From positions 20,361 to 67,191 of the forward strand of contig NZ_FUXI01000016.1 of the NCBI RefSeq assembly GCF_900167335.1: a stretch of DNA of 46,831 nucleotides, written 5' to 3'. The DNA comes from Pilibacter termitis. GTDB taxonomy: Bacteria; Bacillota; Bacilli; Lactobacillales; Streptococcaceae. Shown here piece after piece: positions 1 through 7,387 of this stretch. Under the pieces are notes generated by a model. That model did not search any database and had not been told where the DNA came from. It worked only from the letters and a program-made list of their open reading frames with translations. Position numbers and translations under genes: made by a program. Each line of letters starts with the position of its first letter. The stretch's first letter is position 1.

Positions 1-50
1 TGGCTCACTACGACAAACTCCTGAACGCCCCTCTTTGCTTTTCTTCTTGT
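1..50 (-). repeat. Partial copy A' of the ~125-bp nested-palindrome repeat
   Basis: This is the 5' part (sense = minus strand) of a repeat copy that continues beyond the left edge. It carries the outer CCCCTC/GAGGGG arm, the AAACTCCTG arm and the internal-loop sequence seen in complete copies. It abuts copy A head-to-tail, as in the tandem array at 22 kb. Sense orientation matches the minus-strand genes beside it. Confidence 0.8.
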
Positions 51-170
51 CTAGCTACGAGGGGCTGAAGTCTGGCAACTGCTCTCAATGTCGCTAGAAA
101 CTTACGTTTCTAGTAAATGAACGACAGTGTTCGCTGTTGCAGACTTCAGAACGCCCCGCTCGCTTTTCTT
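51..170 (-). repeat. Repeat copy A, overlapping the 3' end of the ABC exporter gene
   Basis: Complete copy. In sense (minus) orientation the outer arm is followed by CTGAAGTCTG/CAGACTTCAG (P2), TGTCG/CGACA (P3) and the apical hairpin CTAGAAACGTAAGTTTCTAG (P4), with the 8-nt side loop TTCATTTA between the P3 and P4 5' strands. It ends with the conserved GCTAG. The stop codon and last codons of the upstream ABC exporter gene lie inside it, so the repeat supplies that protein's C-terminal tail. Confidence 0.9.
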
Positions 171-1934
171 TTCCACCTGCAATTGATACATTTGTGCGTA
201 CAATCCGCCTACTGCCAACAATTCCTCGTGTGTGCCACGTTCTTTGATTTCTCCTTTATCCATTACCAAAATTTGATTGGCATCTTGAATAGTGGAAAGT
301 CTATGAGCAATCGCAATCGTTGTACGGTTTTTTCTCATGTTTTCTAAACCTTTTTGAATCATACTTTCTGTTTCAGTGTCAATATTAGCTGTCGCCTCAT
401 CTAGCACCAAAATTTTCGGATTGGTAACAATCGTGCGAGCAAAATTGAGCAATTGCCTTTGTCCTGATGAAAAACTATCACCTCGCTCAATGACTTCAGC
501 ATTATATCCTTCCTCTAACCCTTCAATAAAATGATGTGCTTGAGTAAATTGAGCGGCACGGATAATTTCTGCATCCGAAATTGTTTCATTCATCAAACGA
601 ATATTACTTTTTATATCCCCTACAAACAAGAAAGCATCTTGCAAAACAAGTCCAATTTTCTTTCGTAAGTCTTCTATTGGGAAATCACGAATGTCCTTGT
701 CATCAATGAGAATTTTCCCTTCGTAAAACTCATAGAAACGCATGAATACGTTGATGATTGAGGATTTTCCGCTTCCTGTATGCCCCACAAATGCAAACGT
801 TTCTCCAGGTTGAATGGTAAATGAGATATTTTTCAAAATCTTGTTCTCCCCGTCATAGCTGAAACTTACATTTTGAAATTCAATTTTCCCAAATTCTATT
901 TCTTCGCTCGCATTTTCGTTTTGCTGTGGAGCAAGTTCCGTTTCATTCATGATTTGGCGGATTCTGTGACTTGCAACCAAGCCGTCTGAAAAAGTCGCTA
1001 GAAATTCCATTAAATTGCTAATCGGTTGAAAAAGTTGCTGAACGTTGGTAACAAAAGCATAAACCACACCTGCCACCACGAGATGTTCAAACGAGCGAAT
1101 AGAAAAGAGTGCCAAAACAATAATTACACCGAAATTATTCAACAAACCGACAAAAGAATTGAGCAAAAGTGAATTGATTTTAATCACTTTTCTCCTCATT
1201 GCTAAATATTCTTCATTCGTCTCCTCGAAACTTTTTTGCAACCGTTCCTCTTGATTGAACTGCTGAATGATTTTCATACCTGAAATGTATTCATTCAATT
1301 TTGTATTCAAATCACTCAATTTTCCACGCATCTGTTGATAAGCACTAGAAGAAAAATGTTGGTATAAATAAATTGCCAATAGTAAAACGGGCAAGAATAA
1401 CAGCATCACCGCAGCAATTTGTTTGTCTAATGCAAACAAACCGACAAATGCTGAAAACACGGAGAAAATCCCTGTTGCCAACATTAAAAACACAAACCAA
1501 AACTCAAATAAATTGGTGTCATTTGTAATGCGTGTAATCAGCCAGCCTGTTGATTTCTGGTCAAAATAACGCATACCTAACGTGTGAATTTTTTTATAAA
1601 CGGCATTTCTCGTATCCACTTGCGTGCGAACGATTCCCATTTCAAATAAAAACCATTGCCCAAACCAAAAGATTGCTTTGAAAAAACTAGAAATCAAGTA
1701 CAGACCTGCAAAAAAGAAAATAACTTTCATTGTCGTATCTTCTTTTGCCAAATGAACGTCTAAAAATTGCTTTAAAATAAAGGGTTGTGCCACATTTACA
1801 ACCGCCAAAAAGAATCCACTCAATAGTGCTAGTAAAAAGAGACTACGTTGTCGTTTCGTAAATTGAAAAATAAATCGCAAAGCACTCCATTGCTCACGGA
1901 AAGTAAGTGTCCTGCTTTCATCCTTATGCTCCAT
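102..1934 (-). CDS. bmrD: Heterodimeric ABC multidrug exporter, BmrD/LmrD-type half (canonical Walker B)
   Basis: About 610 residues: an N-terminal six-helix exporter domain, then an ATPase domain. Walker A is GHTGSGKS and Walker B is LVLDEA with the catalytic glutamate at E513. The signature motif is degenerate (FSSGQRQ instead of LSGGQ). This is the mirror image of the partner encoded just upstream, so the pair should form one consensus and one degenerate nucleotide site, as in BmrCD and LmrCD. The start at 1934 is chosen because AGGAGG lies just upstream; the gene overlaps the end of its partner by 11 bp, suggesting translational coupling. The last ~22 residues (KKSERG...HLLET) are encoded by the 5' half of repeat copy A, not by family sequence. 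Substrate is unknown; family members export drugs and dyes. Confidence 0.9.
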   Translation of the reverse strand: MEHKDESRTLTFREQWSALRFIFQFTKRQRSLFLLALLSGFFLAVVNVAQPFILKQFLDVHLAKEDTTMKVIFFFAGLYLISSFFKAIFWFGQWFLFEMGIVRTQVDTRNAVYKKIHTLGMRYFDQKSTGWLITRITNDTNLFEFWFVFLMLATGIFSVFSAFVGLFALDKQIAAVMLLFLPVLLLAIYLYQHFSSSAYQQMRGKLSDLNTKLNEYISGMKIIQQFNQEERLQKSFEETNEEYLAMRRKVIKINSLLLNSFVGLLNNFGVIIVLALFSIRSFEHLVVAGVVYAFVTNVQQLFQPISNLMEFLATFSDGLVASHRIRQIMNETELAPQQNENASEEIEFGKIEFQNVSFSYDGENKILKNISFTIQPGETFAFVGHTGSGKSSIINVFMRFYEFYEGKILIDDKDIRDFPIEDLRKKIGLVLQDAFLFVGDIKSNIRLMNETISDAEIIRAAQFTQAHHFIEGLEEGYNAEVIERGDSFSSGQRQLLNFARTIVTNPKILVLDEATANIDTETESMIQKGLENMRKNRTTIAIAHRLSTIQDANQILVMDKGEIKERGTHEELLAVGGLYAQMYQLQVEKKSERGVLKSATANTVVHLLET

Positions 1935-3681
1935 GACGTTCCTCCTCTTGTGAGATTTTTTGTAATTCCCACATTTCTGCGTACCACCCTTTTTTCTCCA
2001 GTAACTCCTCGTGTCGCCCTCGTTCAATGATTTCACCTTTATCCAGCACGATAATCTCATCTGCAAACATAACGCTAGAAAGCCTGTGAGCAGTAATCAT
2101 TGTTGTTTGTTCACTTCGTTCATGTTTAAGATTGGTCAAAATCGCTTCTTCCGTTTTGGCATCAACAGCTGAAAGTGCATCATCTAAAATCAAAAGCTCG
2201 CTTTCTAAAATCAACGCTCGAGCAATCGAAAGACGTTGTTTTTGCCCACCAGAAAGGGAAACGCCACGCTCACCCACCATTGTGTCATAGCCATTTGTAA
2301 GCTGTTGAATATCGTTATCAACCGCCGCCATTTTCGCCGCAAGTGTAATTTCTTCTTCTGTTGCAGACGGTTTGGCAAAACGAATATTGTCAGCAACACT
2401 CATTGAAAAAAGAAAATGATCTTGTGGAACATAGGCAATTTTACTTAAAAGACTATCCTTTTTCAATAAACGAATATCATCATCTGCAAAAGAAATGGTT
2501 CCTTTGTATGTGTCAAATTCACGTAAAAGCAAGCGAATCAGCGTTGACTTACCAGAACCCGTTTTCCCAACGATACCGAGCATTTTCCCTTTTGGCAAAT
2601 GAATGGCAATGTTTTTAAGACTTCCTTGCACGCCACGCTCTTGCTCGTACGAAAATTCTTCGATTTGAAAATCAAAAGCTCCTTGTTTTTTGGCAACTTT
2701 CGCAAATTCATTTTCCTCAATATGAGAAGTGTGACTTAAAAGCTCCTCAATACGTGCCAAACTTGCTCCACCACGCTGGAAAATGTTAAATAACATCCCC
2801 ACCGCAAACATCGGCCACACCAAAATACCAATATAGGTCATAAAACTCACTAATTGCCCGATAGAAATAGATTTTTGCACAACCAAATACCCACCAAGTA
2901 AAATCGCAAGAGAATAACTTATCCCAACAATAATCGCAATCGCAGGGTCAAAGAGAGAGTCGTAAAAATTGACTTTGACAAATGCTTGTTCAATCTCTTT
3001 TGTTTTCGTCTGAAAATCCTCAATATCTTCTTTTTCTTGCCCGAATGTCTTAATTGCTTTCATTCCTGTAATGCTCTCTTGCACTTTATCATTCAAATGA
3101 CTGAATGTTTCTTGTGAATATTTGAATGCATTATGGATTCTTTCTCCTAATATTTTTGAAAAAAGTGACAAAAGTGGCAATGGCAATACAGCTAAAATCG
3201 TTAGTCGCCAATCGACAAATAACACCATTGCAAGAATTGTCGCTCCCCCCGTCATAATCGAATCTGCAAGCGTTAAAACGCCCATTCCTGCCACATTTTG
3301 CACCGACTGCAAATCATTTGTCGCATGAGCCATCAAGTCGCCTGTACGATGTTTTTGATAGAAAAAGGTATCCATTTTCAGAAAATGATCGAACAATTTA
3401 CTACGCATTTTCTTCTCAAGCATGACCGAACCACCGAAAATATATACTCGCCAAACAATCCGAAATAAATATTCCAATATCGCCACAATCAACATCGCCA
3501 CAAGAGAAATAAACAACATCTGAGCCGTCAATTGTTTCTTAGCAATTTCATCAATCACCATACCAATTAAGCGTGGAGGAATAATGTGAAGAATGGATAC
3601 AATAAAAAGTGCTACTATCCCGTAAAAATAAGTTTTCTTCTCTTCCTTGAAAAACCATGATAATTTTTTAAAAATCTGCAT
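1924..3681 (-). CDS. bmrC: Heterodimeric ABC multidrug exporter, BmrC/LmrC-type half (degenerate Walker B)
   Basis: 585 residues, the same length as Bacillus BmrC (YheI). A transmembrane exporter domain (residues ~1-310) is followed by an ATPase domain with Walker A GKTGSGKS and an intact LSGGQ signature. In Walker B (LILDDA) the catalytic glutamate is replaced by aspartate (D501), the hallmark of the degenerate half of these heterodimers. Its ATG overlaps nothing upstream. The SD AGGTAGGAG sits directly after repeat copy B. It is the first gene of a two-gene unit with the BmrD-type half, and no separate promoter is obvious between it and the palindromes upstream. Confidence 0.92.
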   Translation of the reverse strand: MQIFKKLSWFFKEEKKTYFYGIVALFIVSILHIIPPRLIGMVIDEIAKKQLTAQMLFISLVAMLIVAILEYLFRIVWRVYIFGGSVMLEKKMRSKLFDHFLKMDTFFYQKHRTGDLMAHATNDLQSVQNVAGMGVLTLADSIMTGGATILAMVLFVDWRLTILAVLPLPLLSLFSKILGERIHNAFKYSQETFSHLNDKVQESITGMKAIKTFGQEKEDIEDFQTKTKEIEQAFVKVNFYDSLFDPAIAIIVGISYSLAILLGGYLVVQKSISIGQLVSFMTYIGILVWPMFAVGMLFNIFQRGGASLARIEELLSHTSHIEENEFAKVAKKQGAFDFQIEEFSYEQERGVQGSLKNIAIHLPKGKMLGIVGKTGSGKSTLIRLLLREFDTYKGTISFADDDIRLLKKDSLLSKIAYVPQDHFLFSMSVADNIRFAKPSATEEEITLAAKMAAVDNDIQQLTNGYDTMVGERGVSLSGGQKQRLSIARALILESELLILDDALSAVDAKTEEAILTNLKHERSEQTTMITAHRLSSVMFADEIIVLDKGEIIERGRHEELLEKKGWYAEMWELQKISQEEERHGA

Positions 3682-3701
3682 AACTCCTACCTTTCTTTAT
3701 T

Positions 3702-3810
3702 TAGCTGTGAAGAGCAGATGATGAGTCGTTGATCGCAATGACACCTGAAGATTTGCTTCAACATGACTCACTGCGACAAATTCCTAAACACCCCTCATAG
3801 CTTTTCTTTG
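3702..3810 (-). repeat. Degenerate repeat copy B in the leader of the ABC exporter genes
   Basis: Outer arms (TAGCTGTGAAGAG, CACCCCTCATAGC) and the P2/internal-loop segments are recognisable, but the apical hairpin is reduced to TGAAG/CTTCA. In sense orientation the copy ends CAGCTAAATAAAG and then the SD of bmrC, the same junction seen at four other genes. Confidence 0.75.
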
Positions 3811-3814
3811 TTAA

Positions 3815-3880
3815 GGACACCTCTAAAAACTTCGCTTAAAACTAGCAATTTAAGATAAGTGCGAGTTTTTAGAGGTGCCT
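3815..3880 (-). repeat. Small palindrome family, copy S1
   Basis: Outer perfect 13-bp arms CACCTCTAAAAAC (3818-3830) and GTTTTTAGAGGTG (3865-3877) enclose an inner stem CTTAAA/TTTAAG with loop ACTAGCAA. A second copy at 34776-34850 keeps the outer arm core CTCTAAAAACT and the loop, and replaces the inner stem with CCAAA/TTTGG. Confidence 0.8.
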
Positions 3881-3889
3881 TTAAACCAA

Positions 3890-4028
3890 AAAACATCAGT
3901 TTATTCTTGTAAGAGAGCAATCCTTTTAAAGCATAGACATTTTTAATAGCTAGAATAACTTGTTAAAAATATGTCGAGCTTTTCTTTTTAAAAGGATTTA
4001 CTTTTCTTCAAGAATAAACTGATGTTTT
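3890..4028. repeat. 139-bp long inverted repeat (possible MITE or terminator-like hairpin)
   Basis: Perfect 20-bp terminal arms AAAACATCAGTTTATTCTTG (3890-3909) and its complement (4009-4028). Inside them is a further imperfect pairing ending in CCTTTTAAA/TTTAAAAGG, around an AT-rich centre. It lies 11 bp beyond the yneF stop codon, between yneF and the ABC exporter genes. No second copy is visible in this window. It has no coding capacity. Confidence 0.8.
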
Positions 4029-4039
4029 GAGAGACAAAA

Positions 4040-4249
4040 TTATTTTTGTGCCTTTTGCATAGAACGCATCATTTGACGAATTTTTGCCTCATTTGGTTTT
4101 TGTCCCATTTGTGCCATCATTGTTCTAAGCATTTCCTCGTTAATCGGAGGATTTTTCTTGAAGTAATCTTTCATTTGTTGACGAGCTAAGAAGAACCCTC
4201 CTGCAACACCCGCTAAAGCTCCACCTAAAAATACTAATACATATAACAT
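4040..4249 (-). CDS. yneF: YneF family (UPF0154) small membrane protein
   Basis: 69 residues. An N-terminal hydrophobic span (LVFLGGALAGVAGGFFLA, residues ~5-22) is followed by a charged cytoplasmic tail with the family pattern NPPINEEMLRTMMAQMGQKPNEAKIRQMM. UPF0154 proteins are this size and conserved in Bacilli; no function is established. The SD AAGGAGG is 8-9 nt upstream of the ATG and directly follows repeat copy C. The gene stands alone between repeat elements. Confidence 0.92.
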   Translation of the reverse strand: MLYVLVFLGGALAGVAGGFFLARQQMKDYFKKNPPINEEMLRTMMAQMGQKPNEAKIRQMMRSMQKAQK

Positions 4250-4272
4250 TTTATTTTCCTCCTTTCTTTTGG

Positions 4273-4340
4273 CTAGTTATGAGGGATAAGAATTTGATGA
4301 CTTGTTCTCAACATCTGAATACCCCTCGCAGCTTTTCTTT
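4273..4340 (-). repeat. Truncated repeat copy C immediately upstream of yneF
   Basis: Both outer arms (CTAGTTATGAGGG and CCCCTCGCAGC) remain, but the apical P3/P4 region is deleted. In sense orientation it ends ATAACTAGCC, followed by the yneF SD. Confidence 0.8.
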
Positions 4341-4342
4341 GT

Positions 4343-4467
4343 CTAGCTGTGAGGGGCAGGTGTTGGGCGACTGCTCACAACGTCGCTTGAAACTTACGTT
4401 TCAAGTAAATAAACGACGTGATTCGCTGTCCCCCAACTCCTGAACACCCCTCGCAACTTTTCTTTTT
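4343..4467 (-). repeat. Repeat copy D upstream of copy C
   Basis: Complete copy with sense P4 CTTGAAACGTAAGTTTCAAG, P3 ACGTCG/CGACGT, P2 AGTTGGG/CCCAACA and P1 GAGGGG/CCCCTC. It is head-to-tail with copy C. It belongs to the subclass with GCG at the position where other copies have GTG. Confidence 0.9.
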
Positions 4468-4489
4468 ACAAATTACTTTATTAAATTTG

Positions 4490-4511
4490 ATTATAGCGTA
4501 AAATTTTACGC
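4490..4511 (-). promoter_or_regulatory. Possible yneF promoter -10 with adjoining 16-bp palindrome
   Basis: A TATAAT hexamer (complement at 4490-4495) is immediately preceded in sense direction by the perfect palindrome GCGTAAAATTTTACGC (4496-4511), filling the usual spacer between -35 and -10. No good -35 is visible at 16-18 bp, so this is a candidate operator-controlled or activator-dependent promoter. The rest of 4512-4640 is AT-rich and I see no gene or clear terminator in it. Confidence 0.4.
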
Positions 4512-4640
4512 ATTAGAGAGCTGTTGCCATTTTTAACAGACAACCAAGAACCATTTTATCTGAAAACGGTCAAAAAGGGAAGTGTTATTTTTATTTTTCA
4601 TACAAAAAACTTTCAAAGAACTTTTAGAAACTCCCCTATT

Positions 4641-6554
4641 TTACCAAATACTCACTCGTTCCTCTTCTTCTCTCCACATGCCGTCTCCTGATTTCACGCC
4701 GAAAGTATCGTGAAATTCTGCGAAGTTTTGTGCTTGTAGATTCACTCGCAATCTAGCAGGGGCGTGCGGGTCAATGCTTAGGAGCATTGTTTCATATTCC
4801 AAACGTGCTTTTCTGCACCAAATAGTTGCCCAGTTTTTCCAAAATTCTTCTAAACTAGCGTCTTCTTCGGAAAGTGCTGCTGTAAGAGCCGCACGAAGTC
4901 CACCAAGGTCTGCAATATTTTCTGAAACGGTCAACTCACCATTTGCTACTCCAGCTGGAACTTTTGCACCGTCAAACTCTGCAATCATCAGTTTTTGCTT
5001 TTCCTTAAAAGCTGAAAAATCTTCTTCTCTCCACCAATTGTTCATGTTCCCACGTTCGTCAAATTGAGCACCATTATTGTCAAATGCGTGCGAAATTTCA
5101 TGAGCAATAACCGCACCAATTCCACCGTAGTTTTGAGAACTTGTTTGTTTTGTAGAATAAAATGGTGCTTGCAAAATCGCAGCTGGGAACACGATATGAT
5201 TTGCTGTCGGATTGAAATACGCATTGACTTGATGTGCTGGCATATGCCATTTTTCTCGGTCAACAGGTTGCGTATAATCTGTCCATTTTTTCGCACGAAG
5301 AAGAGAGGAGAAATACAAAGTATTTTCAACCAAATTCTTTTCTTCGTCCACGATAAATTTCGTAAAAATTTCCTCTAATTTGTCTGGAAAACCGACAAAT
5401 ACTCCGAGATTATTCAATTTCACAATCGCTTTTTCAATTGTTTCTTTCGTTAACCAATTATTTTGTTGCAAACGAGATTTGTAAACATCAATCATCTTTT
5501 CAACCATACGTTTCACGTCAGCTTTGGCATCTTCACCAAAATACTTATGTCCGTAATACAGACCAACCACCTGACTAAATGTATTCGTTGCAAGGTCAAA
5601 TGCGTGTTTCTCTTGACTGCGTGCCTCTGCTATCCCGCTCAACGCACGAGAGTATTCCCCGCCTATTTGACGAATTTCTTCTGACAAATAATTTGTGCTG
5701 CTCCGCAATTCTTCCACAAACATCCACGCAGAAATTTCTTCAAAATGTTCGGCGTTGACGATTTCCGTAAATTTTTCTGTAAAACGCAGAGTATAATCAA
5801 TCACAATTTCCTCATCTTTGATTTCTTCACCTACAAGATTGCTCAACATTTCTTTTAATGGAATCGTAGACCATTTTTCACCGATTTCCTTTAGAGAAAT
5901 TGGATTGTATAGTTTTTCGACTTGATGACTTTCCTCTGACGTATTGGCTAACGGAGCGATTTTTGCGTCAAACTTCAAGGCTAAAGCAATCATTTTTTCC
6001 GCTTCTTCTTCAGATTTTCCGTACATTACAAGAAGTTTGCTCATCATTGCACGAAATGAATCTAACAAACGCTCACGCTCTTCTTTTTTCTCTTCCAAGT
6101 AATAACTATTATCTGGCAAAATTAAATGTGGTGAAGAAAGCCAAAGACAATTTTTATCTGTATTTTTAAAATCAGGATCCACATCAATGGCAAATGGAGT
6201 TGCAAAACCTTTTAAAATCCACTCCGCAAGATTCTTTTTCCATTTATCAAAATCTGTCGCTTGCTCAATTCTCTCCAAATTCTCTTTCACTGGTTCGAAA
6301 CCTAAGGCATCACGTGTAGCAAAATCCCCAGCTTTCTTGTAAAATTTGATAAACTCACTCAACTCCGCTGGAATTTCAACACTGCCATCAAGCATTGGAG
6401 CAAATTCTTCCATTAATAATTTTTCATTGTCGTCCACTAGCTGTTGAAAACCACCTGTTGCTACTTTATCAGCAGGAATCTCAAGTTTGGCAATCACCTC
6501 ACCATTCACTGCCTCATACAAATCATCTTGAATACGCACTTTTTTTGCTTCCAT
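4641..6554 (-). CDS. pepO: M13-family zinc endopeptidase, PepO type
   Basis: 637 residues, the usual length for lactic acid bacterial PepO. The zinc site is complete: HEISH at H485-H489 and the third ligand E545 in ENIADLGG. The family motif NAYFNPTANHIVFPAAILQAPFY precedes it. There is no signal peptide, so the protein should be a cytoplasmic oligopeptidase, as PepO is in lactococci. Start ATG at 6554 with GAGGAAA upstream. It is transcribed alone, divergent from bioY, from a promoter at 6636-6664. Confidence 0.93.
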   Translation of the reverse strand: MEAKKVRIQDDLYEAVNGEVIAKLEIPADKVATGGFQQLVDDNEKLLMEEFAPMLDGSVEIPAELSEFIKFYKKAGDFATRDALGFEPVKENLERIEQATDFDKWKKNLAEWILKGFATPFAIDVDPDFKNTDKNCLWLSSPHLILPDNSYYLEEKKEERERLLDSFRAMMSKLLVMYGKSEEEAEKMIALALKFDAKIAPLANTSEESHQVEKLYNPISLKEIGEKWSTIPLKEMLSNLVGEEIKDEEIVIDYTLRFTEKFTEIVNAEHFEEISAWMFVEELRSSTNYLSEEIRQIGGEYSRALSGIAEARSQEKHAFDLATNTFSQVVGLYYGHKYFGEDAKADVKRMVEKMIDVYKSRLQQNNWLTKETIEKAIVKLNNLGVFVGFPDKLEEIFTKFIVDEEKNLVENTLYFSSLLRAKKWTDYTQPVDREKWHMPAHQVNAYFNPTANHIVFPAAILQAPFYSTKQTSSQNYGGIGAVIAHEISHAFDNNGAQFDERGNMNNWWREEDFSAFKEKQKLMIAEFDGAKVPAGVANGELTVSENIADLGGLRAALTAALSEEDASLEEFWKNWATIWCRKARLEYETMLLSIDPHAPARLRVNLQAQNFAEFHDTFGVKSGDGMWREEEERVSIW

Positions 6555-6635
6555 ATATATTATTTCCTCATCTTTCTACGAACTCACTTTGCAAGTTCAA
6601 CTATTTGTTGAAAAACATCTCATTTTCTTTATTTT

Positions 6636-6664
6636 ATTGTATCGAAAAAGGCTTTTTTAAACAA
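6636..6664 (-). promoter_or_regulatory. pepO promoter
   Basis: On the minus strand TTGTTT (complement 6659-6664), a 17-bp spacer, then TACAAT (complement 6636-6641). The bioY promoter faces the other way 30 bp further on, so the two genes share a ~215-bp control region. Confidence 0.65.
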
Positions 6665-6693
6665 GTGTAAAACAAAATGTTAACAGAAAATTC

Positions 6694-6722
6694 TTTACTT
6701 CCTCTTTCAAAAAAGCTATACT
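6694..6722 (+). promoter_or_regulatory. bioY promoter
   Basis: TTTACT (6694-6699), a 17-bp spacer, TATACT (6717-6722). A start site near 6730 gives a short leader to the ATG at 6773. No convincing BirA operator overlaps it. Confidence 0.65.
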
Positions 6723-6772
6723 TGTTGGTGTATTATAGTTTCACAAAAAAAATAGAGAAAAGAGGAAGTAAT

Positions 6773-7318
6773 ATGCGAAACAAAAATATTCATGGTTTAC
6801 TTTTAGCAGCAATTTTTGCAAGTGTAATTTCAGTGTTGGCACAAATTTCTGTACCAATTGGACCCGTTCCCGTTACACTTCAAACACTTGGTGTCGGTCT
6901 TACCGCAAGCCTTTTAGGGAAAAAATGGGGAACGATTTCCGCAACTATTTACCTTCTCCTCGGGCTTTTCCTTCCTGTCTATGCAAATGGAGGAGTCGGT
7001 GTAAGCTCGCTATTCGGAGCAACAGGAGGATTTCTTTTCTCATTTATCCTCATGGCATTTATCGTAGGATTTCTTACAGAAAAACATCACCATTCGATTA
7101 TCCGTTTTGTTTTGAGCAACATTCTTGGCTCTCTCATCTTACTTACAATCGGAACCATTTGGTTGAAACTTTTTACAGGAATGAGCTGGACTGTTGCATT
7201 TTGGGCAGGTGCAGGTGTTTTCATTCCAATCGAAATAGGCAAAGCAATTCTTTCTTCTTTTGTCGCTATTTCAGTCAAAAAAGCATTACCTGCTAGATTC
7301 CTCTTGCAGAATAAATAA
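6773..7318 (+). CDS. bioY: BioY, biotin transporter substrate-binding (S) component
   Basis: 181 residues, almost entirely hydrophobic with about six membrane segments. It carries the BioY signature region QISVPIGPVPVTLQTLGVGL and GLFLPVYANGGVGVSSLFGATGGFL. BioY is the S component of ECF transporters and binds biotin in the membrane; the shared EcfAAT module is not in this window. The ATG at 6773 is chosen over an in-frame upstream codon because AGAGGAAG precedes it and the family starts here. It is monocistronic, closed by a strong terminator. Confidence 0.93.
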   Translation: MRNKNIHGLLLAAIFASVISVLAQISVPIGPVPVTLQTLGVGLTASLLGKKWGTISATIYLLLGLFLPVYANGGVGVSSLFGATGGFLFSFILMAFIVGFLTEKHHHSIIRFVLSNILGSLILLTIGTIWLKLFTGMSWTVAFWAGAGVFIPIEIGKAILSSFVAISVKKALPARFLLQNK

Positions 7319-7321
7319 CTA

Positions 7322-7375
7322 AAAAATACAAGTCAAGGCTTTGTCATTTCCCAAAAGACCTTGACTTGTATTTTT
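7322..7375. terminator. Bidirectional terminator between bioY and glgP
   Basis: Perfect 17-bp arms AAAAATACAAGTCAAGG (7322-7338) and complement (7359-7375), with T runs on both strands. It serves convergent bioY and glgP. Confidence 0.9.
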
Positions 7376-7387
7376 GTTCTCCTCTTC

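Noticed and set aside
102-2066. Longer start for the BmrD-type gene (44 extra N-terminal residues)
   Set aside because: The extension lies wholly in the upstream partner gene and lacks an SD; the ATG at 1934 has AGGAGG.
6660-6690. Possible BirA operator (TGTAAAAC...GTTAACA) upstream of bioY
   Set aside because: The two half-sites are only about five bases apart, far from the usual 14-16, and they do not overlap the bioY -10.
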